DNA from: Nissolia schottii
Taxonomy: Eukaryota; Streptophyta; Magnoliopsida; Fabales; Fabaceae
Direction: 5' to 3'
Length of the DNA: 64,000 nt
NCBI GenBank assembly: GCA_003254905.1
Contig: QANU01018688.1
Span: 503,024 to 567,023, forward strand
Position 1 is the first letter of the stretch, and each line of letters opens with the position of its first letter. Below, piece after piece: positions 38,601 through 50,044 of the stretch. Under the pieces are notes generated by a model. The model did no database searches. It saw only the letters and a program-made list of their open reading frames with translations, and had not been told where the DNA came from. The position numbers and the translations under genes are program-made.

Positions 38601-39643
38601 AAAAAATTTAAGTCCCGTGCATTATCCTGGGTTCACTTTATACACACAAGTAATGTGTGGGAACCTATTCTTTTTCCTTTTGAAATTAATCAGCTGTTAT
38701 CTACAATAAAAACTTATCCTAGCAAAAGCAATATGTAAGTTTCACTGAATTAACACTAATTGATCTTTAAGCTTATTTCGTCTAGATTTGTATTGGATGA
38801 TGCTAACTAATTCTTCCGTTTGTTTCTTGCACTGATTAGTTGAAGGACATGGCTGAGAGGCTACCTGTTGGAGCAGCTAGGAGTGTCAAATCACCTTCTC
38901 TTGCTTCCTTTGGTTCCAATCCTAGTTCCAATGAAGTTAGCTATGCTTCCATTGATCGATTGAATATTCAAGCAACAAGCCCGGAAGCAGACTTAACTGG
39001 ATCAAATAATCAGTTACTTTCGAATGGATCAAGCACCACCAGTAACCGTAGTGCTGGTTTCAATAAACAGAGCCAGTCAGAGGCAACTAACAGAAATGGG
39101 AGCAGAACAAAAGATAGTGAATCGCATAGTGAGACTGAATGGGTTGAGCAAGATGAACCTGGTGTATATATTACGCTCACTTCCCTTCCAGGAGGTGTAA
39201 TAGATCTTAAGAGAGTTCGCTTCAGGTATGGAATGCACTATAGACAATGATTTTCTGTTGACTATGATATACATGATGTTGATGCCTTGTGAAGAATTAT
39301 TACTAGGAGCAGTTGTAACACGACTGTTTTTGTTATGTTTCTTTTCTTGATCTCTCTCTATCTTGCAATGAGAAAGTAACTTCCTACCTCAACGCATTGT
39401 TCTATGATTTGGTATCTGGTGGAAAATGAATAGCTTGTAGCAATTCATATAACTATACATTAGCCATTTTATAATGTGATTTATAACCTTTAAATTGTTG
39501 AATGCAGTCGGAAGCGGTTCAGCGAGAAACAAGCTGAACAATGGTGGGCTGAGAATCGGGCAAGAGTATATGAGCAGTACAATGTGCGCATGATTGACAA
39601 GTCTGCCGTTGGTGTTGGGAGTGAACCTGGCTCATTAATGTGA
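32617..39643 (+). CDS. PH, RCC1, FYVE and BRX domain protein (PRAF type), first exon missing
   Basis: Visible exons join in phase: 32617-32703, 33765-33854, 34426-34506, 34641-34835, 34932-37070, 38271-38417, 38840-39225 and 39508-39643. They give 1086 residues, against roughly 1100 for the family. The PH domain spans exons 2-5 ([19 protein letters not shown] to [13 protein letters not shown]). Exon 6 encodes seven-bladed RCC1 repeats (35205-36370; [21 protein letters not shown] and similar). Next comes a plant FYVE zinc finger (36378-36570), with [18 protein letters not shown] and CDNC. A short coiled coil lies in exon 7 and a BRX domain at the C-terminus ([20 protein letters not shown]). 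Family members bind phosphoinositides, act as guanine-nucleotide exchange-like scaffolds on endomembranes, and are linked to BRX signalling. The N-terminal residues before AITALKK are probably in the gap, since no in-phase exon is found at 31797-32616. Confidence 0.93.
33250..33583. mobile_element. 334-bp solo LTR or TRIM in intron 2
   Basis: The element starts TGTTAGG and ends CCTAACA, a perfect 7-bp inverted terminus with TG...CA ends. It is flanked by the identical 5-mer GCTTA (33245-33249 and 33584-33588). These are the marks of LTR-retroelement integration. It has no coding capacity, so it is a small solo LTR or terminal-repeat miniature element. It lies in the intron between exons 2 and 3 of the PH-RCC1-FYVE gene. 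Confidence 0.85.
38426..38637. repeat. 104-bp tandem duplication in intron 7
   Basis: Two adjacent copies start CTTTGACAAACTAG (38426 and 38530) and share AGATCCAAAAACACCACA, GGGAAAGAAAATAGCTAAA and the end CTGGGTTC. They differ by a few substitutions and an A-run length change. Confidence 0.9.
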
Positions 39644-41293
39644 CAACCTGTAAATGACGTTTTTTCACGTTTCGGCTGGAATTGCAGCAGGATCATCATA
39701 CTGATCAATTACATTTGGCTTCCAACTAATATAATGCCTTGAGGGGAAGCTGGGGATTGGCTTAGTAGGAGAGAGTAGGGATTGATTGTGATTTTGTAAT
39801 TCCTCTTTTTTCTTCTGCTTTTCATTTTTTTCCCTATATGTACCTTGTGTGGGGGTTGAGGGTGAGAAATGTAAATTCTTCGTAGGTTGCAGGCTCTGGT
39901 TGGGAGTATCTGCAGTGTAAATTTCATAAGCGAATGCATTTGCAAATTTTTCTTCTACACGGTTATAAATTCCTTCAGCCATGGGAGGAATGGCTCTAAG
40001 TAGTAATTTGACATAGATAGCCCTCGCAGATGCGTTTGTTTAACTCTGCTGCACTTGGAATACTAGCAAGCATTATCATTCTCACTCACTCTCATCTTGC
40101 AATGTGAAATTAGTGCTGTGGTGTGAAATAATTAAACCATGTTTTTTGTATGAACTATTTTACAGTTTCTCAATGATCAGCATTTAATTTAGGGAATTAC
40201 GTTGGTGCCCTTTTCGGTTTTTATCTTGGATATACGATCTCAAACATTTAACGGGCAAAGATACGAAATATTTAGTCAACCATGCGTAAACTTGGCAATT
40301 CATTTTGAGGGGTGGTTTAGGTATAGAGAAACACATCTTGCTGTATGTATATCATACATGAGAACACTGCTATGTGGTATGAAATCGACCGTGAAAAATC
40401 CATACAAATGAACATGGTATTTGTTAATTAACAAAAAAAATAAAGGGTTCTAGGGGGACTTTTTTACCTTCTTGAATCCTTAACAAATGTTCTAATTAGC
40501 AAAACTTTGTAACAAATCATTTCGAACTAAGTAGAACTTGGTAATTGGTTATGAATATATATAATTAATTATGTTCTGTTATCATTATGTACTAATTATT
40601 AGCATCTCGATAACACCTAACTTGTTATTTTGAAGTACGTAGTTCTTCGTGCCATAACATTCTGATATGAAATGATTGCTGAAATGTAGTTCATTTTTCT
40701 CTATATATGCCACTATTTAGCAAACTAATGCTTCAATAGTCTTGTAGAGTACTTAAGTTTTCAACTATCAGTCTGATTCAAATTCACTTTATTTCGACAC
40801 ATTGATCTTGTTATGACAGACTTTGCGGATTATAAACTTCTAAAACATATTTGAGAACTTGTGTTTTTCCAATTCTACAGTCATGTTTCTTGTTATAATT
40901 CACTGGTGCTAAAAAGAGTACTGCAGAGGCTTTGTTTTTCGTTTTCTCCTCTTTTCTATTTTTTTCCCCTTGTAAAAGGAAACAAAGATAACTAGCGAAT
41001 CTGTGATACTAAGCACAGCGTCTAATTTGGACTATGAATGGTATCTGGTTTCCTCGCTTCTGAATGTGAGTCATGAACCTTAGGAGGTGATGGTGATTCA
41101 GATGGCACTTGAACCCACACTGATCTTCCATTAAAAAAGAAATTGGGTGTTAATGATAACTCTCTAATAGAAGGTTCATATACCTATTTTTCGTTGAAGT
41201 GAGCTCTGAGTGCTGTTGTTGTAGCTATGAAGTTAGACGGGAGAACCCAATCTTTGAATATTGCAAGGTAGTTGTGATATTAATACTAGGAGG
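39644..41293. other. 3' region of the PRAF-type gene and intergenic DNA
   Basis: The left part is likely the 3' untranslated region. No further gene is seen. The ORFs at 39665-39982 (minus) and 40202-40411 (plus) show no family motifs. Confidence 0.45.
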
Positions 41294-41346
41294 AGTCCCA
41301 CATCGTAGAGTTAGAGTGGAGTAGCGTGAAGAGTAGGCTATAAAAG
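41294..41346 (+). promoter_or_regulatory. snRNA promoter: USE and TATA box
   Basis: AGTCCCACATCG at 41294-41305 matches the plant upstream sequence element RTCCCACATCG. TATAAAAG lies at 41339-41346, with 33 bp between, the spacing that directs RNA polymerase II transcription of plant U1, U2, U4 and U5 genes. The U1-like RNA begins about 30 bp after the TATA box. Confidence 0.85.
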
Positions 41347-41369
41347 AGAAGTGAATGACATTGAGCATC

Positions 41370-41510
41370 CTACTTACCTGGTCGGGATCAATGCGTGATC
41401 AAGAAGGCTCATGGCCAAGGGTAGTAACCTCCATTGCACTTAGGTGGGGTGCTATCCTAAGGTCGGTTCTAGTGGTTGACCCCACGCCATAATTTGTGGC
41501 AGCCTTAGTG
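41370..41510 (+). ncRNA. U1 snRNA variant or 3'-truncated U1 gene
   Basis: U1 snRNA pairs with the 5' splice site in the spliceosome. The 5' end TACTTACCTG keeps the pairing sequence, although the usual first A appears as C. Stem-loop I has GATCAAGAAGG, the U1-70K binding loop. Stem-loop II has CCTCCATTGCACTTAGG, with the ATTGCAC loop bound by U1A. Stem III can still form through GGTC/GACC plus wobble pairs. The Sm site ATAATTTGTGG is at 41489-41499. A normal plant U1 of about 160 nt would then have a GC-rich fourth stem-loop. Here the sequence after 41505 shows none and runs straight into the terminal repeat of the Mutator-like element. No clear 3' box is seen. It may be a truncated pseudogene, or a variant that lost stem IV. 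Confidence 0.85.
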
Positions 41511-41512
41511 CC

Positions 41513-41722
41513 TTTGTTACTTTACTAGAGGTTTTTTTTATTATAATGCTTATGTTACTCAAATAAATTATCAAAATGTCTTTGTTTTGGCTAGTATGGC
41601 ACGTGAGGCTACTGATCATGTAGGATTTGCCAATGTGGTAGGCGAATCATACCCAAATTCGTCAACATGGATGCCACATATGCACTATATTTGCCAATTG
41701 GTTTGACGAATTTTTCCTCGAG
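41513..41722 (+). repeat. Left terminal inverted repeat of the Mutator-like element
   Basis: This is homologous in inverted orientation to about 50045-50319. The right copy has some extra bases, for example a longer middle after ATGGCACCCGTGG. Confidence 0.8.
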
Positions 41723-41769
41723 TAATTTTACATTTATATCCCATTTTACTTATTATTTGCAAATAAAGT

Positions 41770-42660
41770 CTTGCTTACCCTAATCCTAATAATCAAATAA
41801 AAACCCTAACCCTAACCCGTAATCAAACCTTAACTGTAACCCAAAACCCTAAATACTAAAACAAACCCTAACCCTAATATTTAAAGCCCTGGTCCTATAA
41901 CCCTAACCTTAACCATAATAATCAAATCCTAACCCTAACCCTAATATTTAAAATCCTAAACCTTAACCATAAAAACACAAACCCTAACATTAACTCCAAT
42001 CCATAAAAAATAAAAATCCTAACCCTAAACTTTAAAAACCCTACCCATAACTTTACTTATAACCTTAACCCTAACTTAAACCTAACCTTAAACACTAAAA
42101 AATACAAATCCTAACCCTAGCAATCAAATCCTAACCCTAACTGATATTTAAAACCCTAAACCCTAACTATAAAAACACAACCCCTAACACTAAATTTCAT
42201 AACCCTAAACCTACACACAAACCTAACCCTAAACACTAAAAATACAAACCTAACCCTAACCTTGATATTCAAAACCATAACCCCTAAACCTAAACACTAA
42301 AAAAAATAAAAATCCTAATCCTAAACTTGATATTCAAAACCCTAATCCTAATATTCAAAAACCCTAATACTAACCCTAACCTAACCCCTAACCCTAAACT
42401 TAACCCTATACACTAAAAATACAAACCCTAACCCTAACCATGACATTCAAAACCATAACCCTAATATTCAAAACACTAACCTTAACACTAATGATAACCC
42501 TAAACCTAACCCTACCCCTAAACACTAAACATACAAACCCTAACATTGATATTCAAAACCCTAACCTTAATATTCAAAACCCTAACCCTAATAATCAAAC
42601 CTTAACCCTAACCACAATCTAAACCCCTCCTAAACCCTAAAAAATACAAACACTAACCCT
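41770..42660. repeat. Degenerate interstitial telomere-like repeat
   Basis: About 0.9 kb is dominated by AACCCTAACCCTAA-type units, mostly the 6-mer CCCTAA rather than the standard plant 7-mer CCCTAAA. Recurring spacer phrases (AATATTTAAAA, GATATTCAAAA, CACTAAAAATACAAA) give a loose higher-order pattern of roughly 100-130 bp. It lies inside the Mutator-like element, so it is not a chromosome end. Confidence 0.9.
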
Positions 42661-45323
42661 ATTTTAGCTTTTTTGTTGCTCTAAGATGATCTTATATGAG
42701 TTTTGGCTTGGGATCACTATTTTTATCTTAGGCCTAAACCTTGAGTTTTTGTGTTTCCTTCAACTCTAGGAAGATGATCACCTAAACCTCCAAGCAGTAA
42801 CACCAACATAGAAAAATGGATTATTTGTATGAAAATAAAAAGATAATGATAGGCAACCTGGACAAGGGATTGGTTAGTGGTGGCGGTGCCAAGGCTTCTT
42901 GGTCATTCTTTGTTTGATGTGCATAAATGATGATAATGATGATTTTCTCCTTGCTAATAAGGGATTCTAAGTTGATTAAGGTTTCTAATTATGTGATTAA
43001 GCCTTAACTAGACTAGTTTAAAAGTTTCTATTAAGACTAGGAGCAAAATGGTAATCTTTTGTCACTTATAATCTTGATTATGATAATAAACCCTTATATA
43101 ATAAAAATTGCACATTTACATAAAATTGCATATAATAAAAATACATAAGTTAAAAGTACGTTACATAAAATTAAAATAACTAAGTTAAAGATAAAAAAGT
43201 TAACAAAGCCAACAAAAAAACCAAATTAAATTAAAGCTAACAAAACCACTAATGTTGAGTATTAGAACGTGGTGGTCTAGGATGAGGGTCAAATGGTCTA
43301 GGATGAGGATTAGTTGACGTGCCAGCCTGTGATGGATAAGTATATGGGGGAGGGTAAGGATACACTGATGGTGGGTAAGAATGCGGTGGTGGTGGTGGCA
43401 GTGATGGGTAAGGGTATGGAGGATATGAATATCTATAATGATATGGTGGAGGATAGTAATTTGGTGGTGGAGGATACGGAGCAACTGATGAGTGAGATGG
43501 TGGGTTAAAAGCGTCAATATTAGTTGTGGCAGTGGCTGCATGCTGAGTACTTTGGAGGCTTGAAGACTCAGATGTTTCAGTATTACAAACTCGTCTTCGT
43601 CCATTTGCTAATCCAGTTCTTTTTCTACGACGTGTCCTCCTATCACTCTGGTTATTGTCATGGGGCGGTGGAATGTTAGTCATAGAAAGAGGAGCTAACT
43701 GAAGACACCCTTGAAATTTGATCATTCTTCTGTAATGCAGATAGGATAGCATTGGCTAATGTTCGAAGCTTGTCCATGTTAAATGCAAAGTGAGGATCAG
43801 CAAACCAAAGACGTTGTTGTTCCGCAATGTCAGCGTAACAAGTTGAAATACGAATAACTATCATCAATAATACAAAAAAAATCTTTTTCAAAAAATTATT
43901 GACATAGAATTTACCACAACCCCTAGAGTCGCCGAAGTGCGACTGATCCAACGTCAAGTTATTTTTTTTTATATCATTGCATGTATTCTGAACATGCAGT
44001 AAGAGACATAGGCAATGGTCTCTGGCTAACAATTCGCGCCCGACGATCATCCCAGTAGGCAATATATTGCCTATGCACATCTGGCCAATATTGGTTTGTC
44101 TTTTTGCCTAGGGTGATGTTATGCAAATGATCCGGCTGATGTGGCCTCGTTGGTTTAAGTTGATCCATACCAAACTAAAGCATAACTCTATCAGGTTGGT
44201 GTCACTCAACGATGAAAAAACATATTAAAAGGACAGCTGCATGCCTAATGTCTTCCCCTGCCATGCAAAAGTCGGGAAGTTCTGCCAATATTTCTGCAAT
44301 ATATGGCTGCCATACAATCTAAGAAAAAGTGAACAAAGTTAGTTAAAACATTATAATCGAAAGTGGAATAATAAAAATACAAATATTTATATAATTATCT
44401 CATTTTTTCAAGTTATCGAAAAAATAACGATAATACTAAAGAAAATGTAATGGAGAATCTGATAAAACTTTATGAGTGTGCCACCTAATTCAAATTTAAA
44501 TGTAAAACACATTAATAAATCATAAAATGCACATTGAATGTGCAATTTGAAAAGAATACAAAAACAAATAAATAATACTTACTTAAATCCCAATGGATGA
44601 AAGTGTACACGATCAGGTAGATATTGATTCCACGTTGCGCAGGGTTAGCAAGTGCAAGGGCAAGACGAGGAAATCTATGCCAAACCCAATACTGAAGAAT
44701 AGTGCAAGGGCCTCCAATGTCATGGTGATCGTAATCAGTAGCCTTGCAAAGCTCCCTATACATAAAAGCTAAGGTTACAGATCACCAACTATATGTTCTA
44801 GCATTGGCGGAGTCCTCTAGAAGTGAGAGGAACATAGAATGCACCCATGACCTTGAATGGTCTGCCTCCAATAAAATGAAGCAAGTATGCTCGTGCATAC
44901 TGCTGGACCAAAACATCATCAGCATTGTCATCAGGCTAATTATTAAGTAGCTCAGCTAGCCATGAAAACTGAATATGTGATCCAGAATACCCACACTGCA
45001 CTGATGGACGTGCACCTAGTAATTCTTCATATCAATCCACCAAGTGATCATCATGAGTTCGGCTAATCACAGCATGATCATCAATAGGAAGACCGAAAAT
45101 AATATTAATGTCCTTCAACGTCATGGTGAACTCCTAGTAGGCATATGACAGGTATGTGTCTCAGGATGCCATCTCTATACCAGTGTTGTAATCAAACGGT
45201 GATCAACAGTGCAATATCCCATATGAATAACCCCTATAAAGCCCGCTTGCTCTAAGTATGGAATGATACAATTTGGAAAGTCTCTATGTTTTTCTAAGTG
45301 TTTCACAATGTGTACACGCCTAA

Positions 45324-46489
45324 TGTGAATGCTCATGAAGAAAGTTTTGATGAAGACAAAAAGGCAAGTTTCCAAGTCAAGAATTTTAAGAAGATATAGA
45401 TTTAGGACTTAGGAAATTTGTTAAAGGTGTATGAGTAATAAATCTCTCGAAATAGTTTTCTAATATGGCTCTTACAAACAAACATTGATTCTAGGTCTTA
45501 AAATGTATTAGATGAACTAAAGAATCAAGAAGGATAAGAAAAAAGATGAGTTTGGGAAAGATTTTCCAAAGTCAATCGAATGACTCATGAGCAAGTCATT
45601 CGAATGACTCATGAGCAAGTCATTCAAATGGCATATGAGCAAGTCATTCGAATGACTCATGACCAAGAGGCAATCGAATGATAAAGGTTTGGTGCATTCT
45701 GTGACCCTAGCAAAGCCAAGTCATTCGAATGAATGGGTATTCGAATGACTCTGACAAAAAGAGTCTCAATGGCTACATTACATATGTCATTCGAATGAAT
45801 CCCCCTTGGTCATTCGAATGACTCGGTCCCTGAAGCCAGTAACGGCTAGTTCTGCAAAACTGATTTCAGGTGCATTAAATGCACAACAAATAGGATCGCT
45901 TGGTGCACTATAAATACTCACCAAACTCAATAATTGAAGGCTGAATATTAACTCCATAACACCTAACCTTCTATAGATCATTAATTGCATTTATTGAGTC
46001 ATCTTTCAAAGCCTAAGAGAGAGTTTTTCATTCATACACCTATAGACCTTTAAATTGTATTATCTACTCTTTGAGAGAGTTTCAAATCCACAAATTTCAT
46101 ATTCTTGTAAAAAGGGTGAGGTATCCCTCTAAATTGCTTAGGGTGGAATCCCTAAAGAAGGTTTCTTGAGGCTCAAGAAGAGTGCTCTATCTTGTAAAGG
46201 TTCTCAAGCACCTAAGGTTCAAGCTTGAAGATAGTGGAGAAAATCTTGAGCAAATTGCTTAGGGCTTGGACGTAGATCACAAAGGTAGTCGACCCAGGAT
46301 AAATCGAGTTTGCATTCTCTCTATCTCTTAACTCTTTAATTTAACTTTGCTTGTGATTGCTTACTTTATTGTTTACTCCTATATTGTTATTGAAGTTTGT
46401 TAGCTTATTGTCAAGAAAAGAAAAGTATTTTGAAAAAGTTGTATACTCAATTCACCCCCCTCTTGAGTATTTGAAGCCACTTGGTAACA
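45324..46489. mobile_element. Solo LTR (1166 bp) with perfect 5-bp duplication
   Basis: The insert starts TGTGAATGCTC and ends TTGGTAACA (TG...CA), flanked on both sides by CCTAA (45319-45323 and 46490-46494). Removing it and one CCTAA restores the mobile-domain reading frame across the junction, which fixes the ends. The tail shows TTCACCCCCCTC shortly before its end, as in many legume copia LTRs (from memory). No internal coding region remains, so it is a solo LTR produced by recombination. It contains several CATTCGAATG palindromes at 45575-45830. Confidence 0.92.
45575..45830. repeat. Tandem and dispersed CATTCGAATG palindromes in the solo LTR
   Basis: AGTCATTCGAATGACT (a perfect 16-bp palindrome) and close variants recur about eight times. 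Four at the left form a roughly 24-bp tandem with ACTCATGAGCAAG spacers. Repeats in LTRs often carry transcription-factor sites, but I cannot name a factor. Confidence 0.8.
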
Positions 46490-46858
46490 CCTAACACATA
46501 ATATTCGATCACGAGCCCCATTCCAAATATGCTGTGACACATGACAATTTTGTAACTCAATAGCAGAAGAGTCCTCTGGACCAGGGTTTACATGGTGAGC
46601 CATCTTATACATTGTAATAGATGTTAAAAAATTGTGTGTTAATCACTAACATAATCAAACAAAACAAAACAAAAGATATTAATAACAAAACAATACATCG
46701 ATTGTGTTCAAAATAAAATAACACAAACACATTAGCAGGTCCTCAAACAAAGCAACATACAAACAAATTAAAAGGTCCTCACCCAAAACAATACATAAAC
46801 ACAAATAAAATTCCTCTAATAAATGTTCAACAATAACAACAAAACATGTCAAACTAGT

Positions 46859-49547
46859 TTAACTTGATGGTCCGCCACCATCATTCACTAAAGCTTTGCA
46901 ATGACGACTATTATGGCCAGTCTGTCTGCACCGTGAGCAGTGTTGTATCGGGCCTTTCTTAACCCAACCCATCTCATTTATAACTTTGGTTGACTTAGGT
47001 CGTCCTTTATCTCTATGCAATCTAGGGTTAGGCACTAATGTCAAATCAGGAGCTAGTGACCTCCATGGTTCATCCTTGATGGGCTCCCACGGAGCCTCAT
47101 AAGCTCGATAAACACTTTTATTTTTATACACATTATGCACATATTGATAAGGGTCAATCACCTAGGAAGAACATGTTGCCAATGCATGAGAGTAAGGAAA
47201 GTGCAATGCTTGAAACATACCACAATCACACCAACCTTCTTAAAGGCTTAAAGTAAATATTTTACCACTTTCTTGTGTTTGAGGGTTGAATGCCTCTTCA
47301 AGAAGAAATTTAGCTGTAACCCTATCAAATAAGGTCGCATGGTGGGAGCTTGCATTTTCAATATTCGGCAACCAATGTTCATAGAAAGCATCAGTATATT
47401 GTTGATTATCCACATAAAATTTCTTTTCGGCCTTAGCTTTTCTCTTCACAAAGTATTATACCAATTTGAAATAAGTCATCTGAACTAGTGCAATTATTGG
47501 TAGACATCTGACCCCCTTTAAAACTCCATTTATACACCTTGACAGGTTAATTGTCATATGACCAAATCTTCGACCACCATGATCATATGCTAAACTCCAC
47601 TTTTCTTTAGGATTTTTTTTAATCTAATTGGATATTTGGTCAACAAGACTCACATCCTACAAAATTATTATAACAGTTATGACCTAACTAAAATCAATAA
47701 TTAAGGATACTTCAAATGAAAGAAACAAATTTATTACCTATGCTCTTCAAAGAGTTCTTCAACGACACATTGTGAAACTTGCTGTTAAAATTACAGGCAA
47801 TATGACGTAGACAATACACATGTTACGCATGAGGTGGTTGTCATCCAATGTTAACATTATCCATTGCTGCTATGATACTCTTATGTCGATCAGATATTAA
47901 ACATATTCCTTGTTCTCGTGTCACATGTTCTATAATGCAAGATAAGAACTAACTTCAAGCTTCCTTTGTTTCCCCATCAACAATAGCAAATGCAAGAGGT
48001 AATGGTCTTTGGTTTCATCTTGTATAATTGCAATTAACAATTGTTGTTTATATTTGCCATATAAATGAGTTCCATCAATTTGAATAAATGGCTTGCAAAA
48101 TCGAAATCCAAGCACACATGGTTTGAAAGTCCAAAACAAGCGAACAAAGATTTGCTTTTATTGATCAACTCGATTATGCAGCACATAGTCATCAGTTTCC
48201 AACAACACCATAGTGTCTGACACAAAATGTTTCATGGCCTCTAACCATCTAGGCAACCTCTCATAAGATTCCTCCCAATCACCAAAAATCTCAATAAATA
48301 CTCTTTGCTTCGCCAACCAAGCTTTTCGATATGAAAAATGATAACCAAATATACTTTTAATCCTCTCAAGTAACAAGCATATCTCAACATCAAGTTGTGT
48401 TCTAACCATGTCCTGTATATACCTTTGGACCAAAACAAATTGTAACTTCTTATGATCTTGTGACATAGAGATGTTTACACAAGTGTGTGGTCCATTATAT
48501 TGAGAAATTTTCCATTTATTACACCTCTTAATGTTAATAGCCCTAACTCTCCAATTGCAAGAAGCCCCAAATTGAGAACACTTAGCAGTTAGCCTTTGTG
48601 TACCAACCAATTCAACCTTATAATCTCGATGCCTTCTGATTGAATAATGATCTAAAGTTGAATTCACAACATCATTTGTTGGAAATTGCAATCCAACAAA
48701 CAGTTCTTCTTGTGAACTCCAAATGTCATACTCAACAAATCCAATGGTCTCACCATTAGCAAATGCATCCCAATTAATTTCTCAAAATTGAAGACAAGGA
48801 GGCTTAAATGCATTTTTAGGAATAACATTAGCTGGATGGACATTGTTAGCAAAAACACCAATTGGAGGGTCATTGTTATGAACAAAGTGAATTGGAAAAA
48901 CTTGATGCACGTTAACAAATGCATCAATCTCATCTTCTGAATCCATATTTAAATCATCATCATCAGTAGCAGCAGCAGGTAAATACTCTTCGTCATCACT
49001 TGTATCAGATAACACTTCTCTCATTAGTGTATGTTCACAATGAGATAAGTTCACACAAATAGAAGGTTGAGTCATATTGGCTGAAGTTGTAAATGGAGAA
49101 TGAAAAGTTTGAGGATTTTGAGATAGGCTCACATCTTCTTGAAATATGAGAGCAAAATATGTCATTGACGATTGAGTGTTGATAGGGTTTGAAGGATCAC
49201 TCTCAACATTCACATGAGTCTCTCCCTCTCTTGTCTCTACCTCAACAAACACCTCCATTAAAGCTAAATCTGAATTTTGCTCAAAAGCATCTATCATGCA
49301 TGTAACATCTTCATCATCAAACATATCAACACCAATAGATTTCAACCCATCACCCGACCCTTGTAATAGTCGAAAAAGAATTCTCTTGTAACCTTAATTT
49401 CAAACAAATTTTTTTCTTCAAATCATCTAAACGCATACTCCTCTTAATCATCATAGATGTCGGATTAGGACCATCATACATAAACCCATGTTCACTTTCA
49501 TACATTCTCCCATTAGAATAAATGAGCACAATAAGAGATTTCCTCAT
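46859..49547 (-). pseudogene. MURA-type (MuDR) transposase, decayed
   Basis: The order of domains matches an autonomous Mutator-like transposase. There is an N-terminal segment (MRKSLIVLIYSNG at 49547), an acidic linker (DTSDDEEYLP, 48900-49000), and the MuDR DNA-binding domain (LQFPTNDVVNSTLDHYSIRR to CNWRVRA, WKISQYNGPHTC; 48480-48690). The catalytic core start follows (AWLAKQRVFIEIFGDWEESY, then PFIQIDGTHLYGKYKQQLL with the first acidic residue). Near the C-terminus is a SWIM-like part (DPYQYVHNVYKN), followed by a zinc knuckle CSRCRQTGHNSRHC at 46890-46935. Multiple stops and frameshifts (for example after CLQF at 48783 and around 47800-47950) break the frame. The enzyme would have cut at the terminal repeats and made 9-bp duplications. 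Confidence 0.88.
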
Positions 49548-50044
49548 TTTCTAATTTTGTATAAAACACATTCTATGTCAAACATACATTGCTTAACAAA
49601 CTAATATAGACAACATTTATATAATACTACTACATATACTATACTATACTACTCTATGCATCAATCTATCATAAATTGCTACTAATATAGACAACATACA
49701 ATACTATACTACTCTATGCATCAATTTATCATTAATTGCTTAGCAAACTAATATAGACAACATTTATATAACATAGACATCATACAATATTATACTACTC
49801 TATGCATCAATCTATCATAAATAGCTTGGCAAACTAATATAGACAACATTTATATAATCAATTTAAAGATTACATTTAAAGAAATTCATGTAATTCGCAC
49901 ATACTAGCCTTCAGCAATCCAAGAGTTGGACAGAGAATTAGGATTTTAGAGAAAGAATGAATTTCTAGAGAGAGAATGGATTTTTAGAAAATGAGAATGG
50001 ACGAAGGGGTTTAGGGGTGGTGGGGTTGTTATAAAGGGACCGAG

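Larger units (their letters stand above)
43249..46605 (-). pseudogene. Plant mobile domain (PMD, MAIN-like) gene in the Mutator-like element, disrupted
   Basis: The N-terminal part (46605-46495) reads MAHHVNPGPEDSS, then HIWNGARDRIL. A 1166-bp solo LTR follows. The domain then resumes with KHLEKHRDFPNCIIPYLEQA, GLPIDDHAVISR, GARPSVQCGYSG, QYARAYF, MYRELCKATDYDHHDIGG and the C-terminal HQPDRV and YIAYWDDRR segments. It ends in a Pro/Tyr-rich tail (43249-43500). This is the plant mobile domain found in MAIN/MAIL proteins and in proteins named phosphatase 7 long-form homologs. In some families it is carried by Mutator and Ty3 elements. Besides the LTR there are in-frame stops (one after YSW near 44790, one near 44947) and a frameshift near 45135, so the gene is dead. 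Confidence 0.85.

Noticed and set aside
40202..40411. 69-codon plus-strand ORF
   Set aside because: No recognisable domain, no splice context, in an AT-rich intergenic region.
41770..42660. A true telomere or chromosome end
   Set aside because: The repeat is degenerate and is enclosed by transposon termini with genes on both sides.
43249..43604. Independent proline-rich protein gene
   Set aside because: It is the C-terminal tail of the mobile-domain pseudogene in the same strand and frame context.
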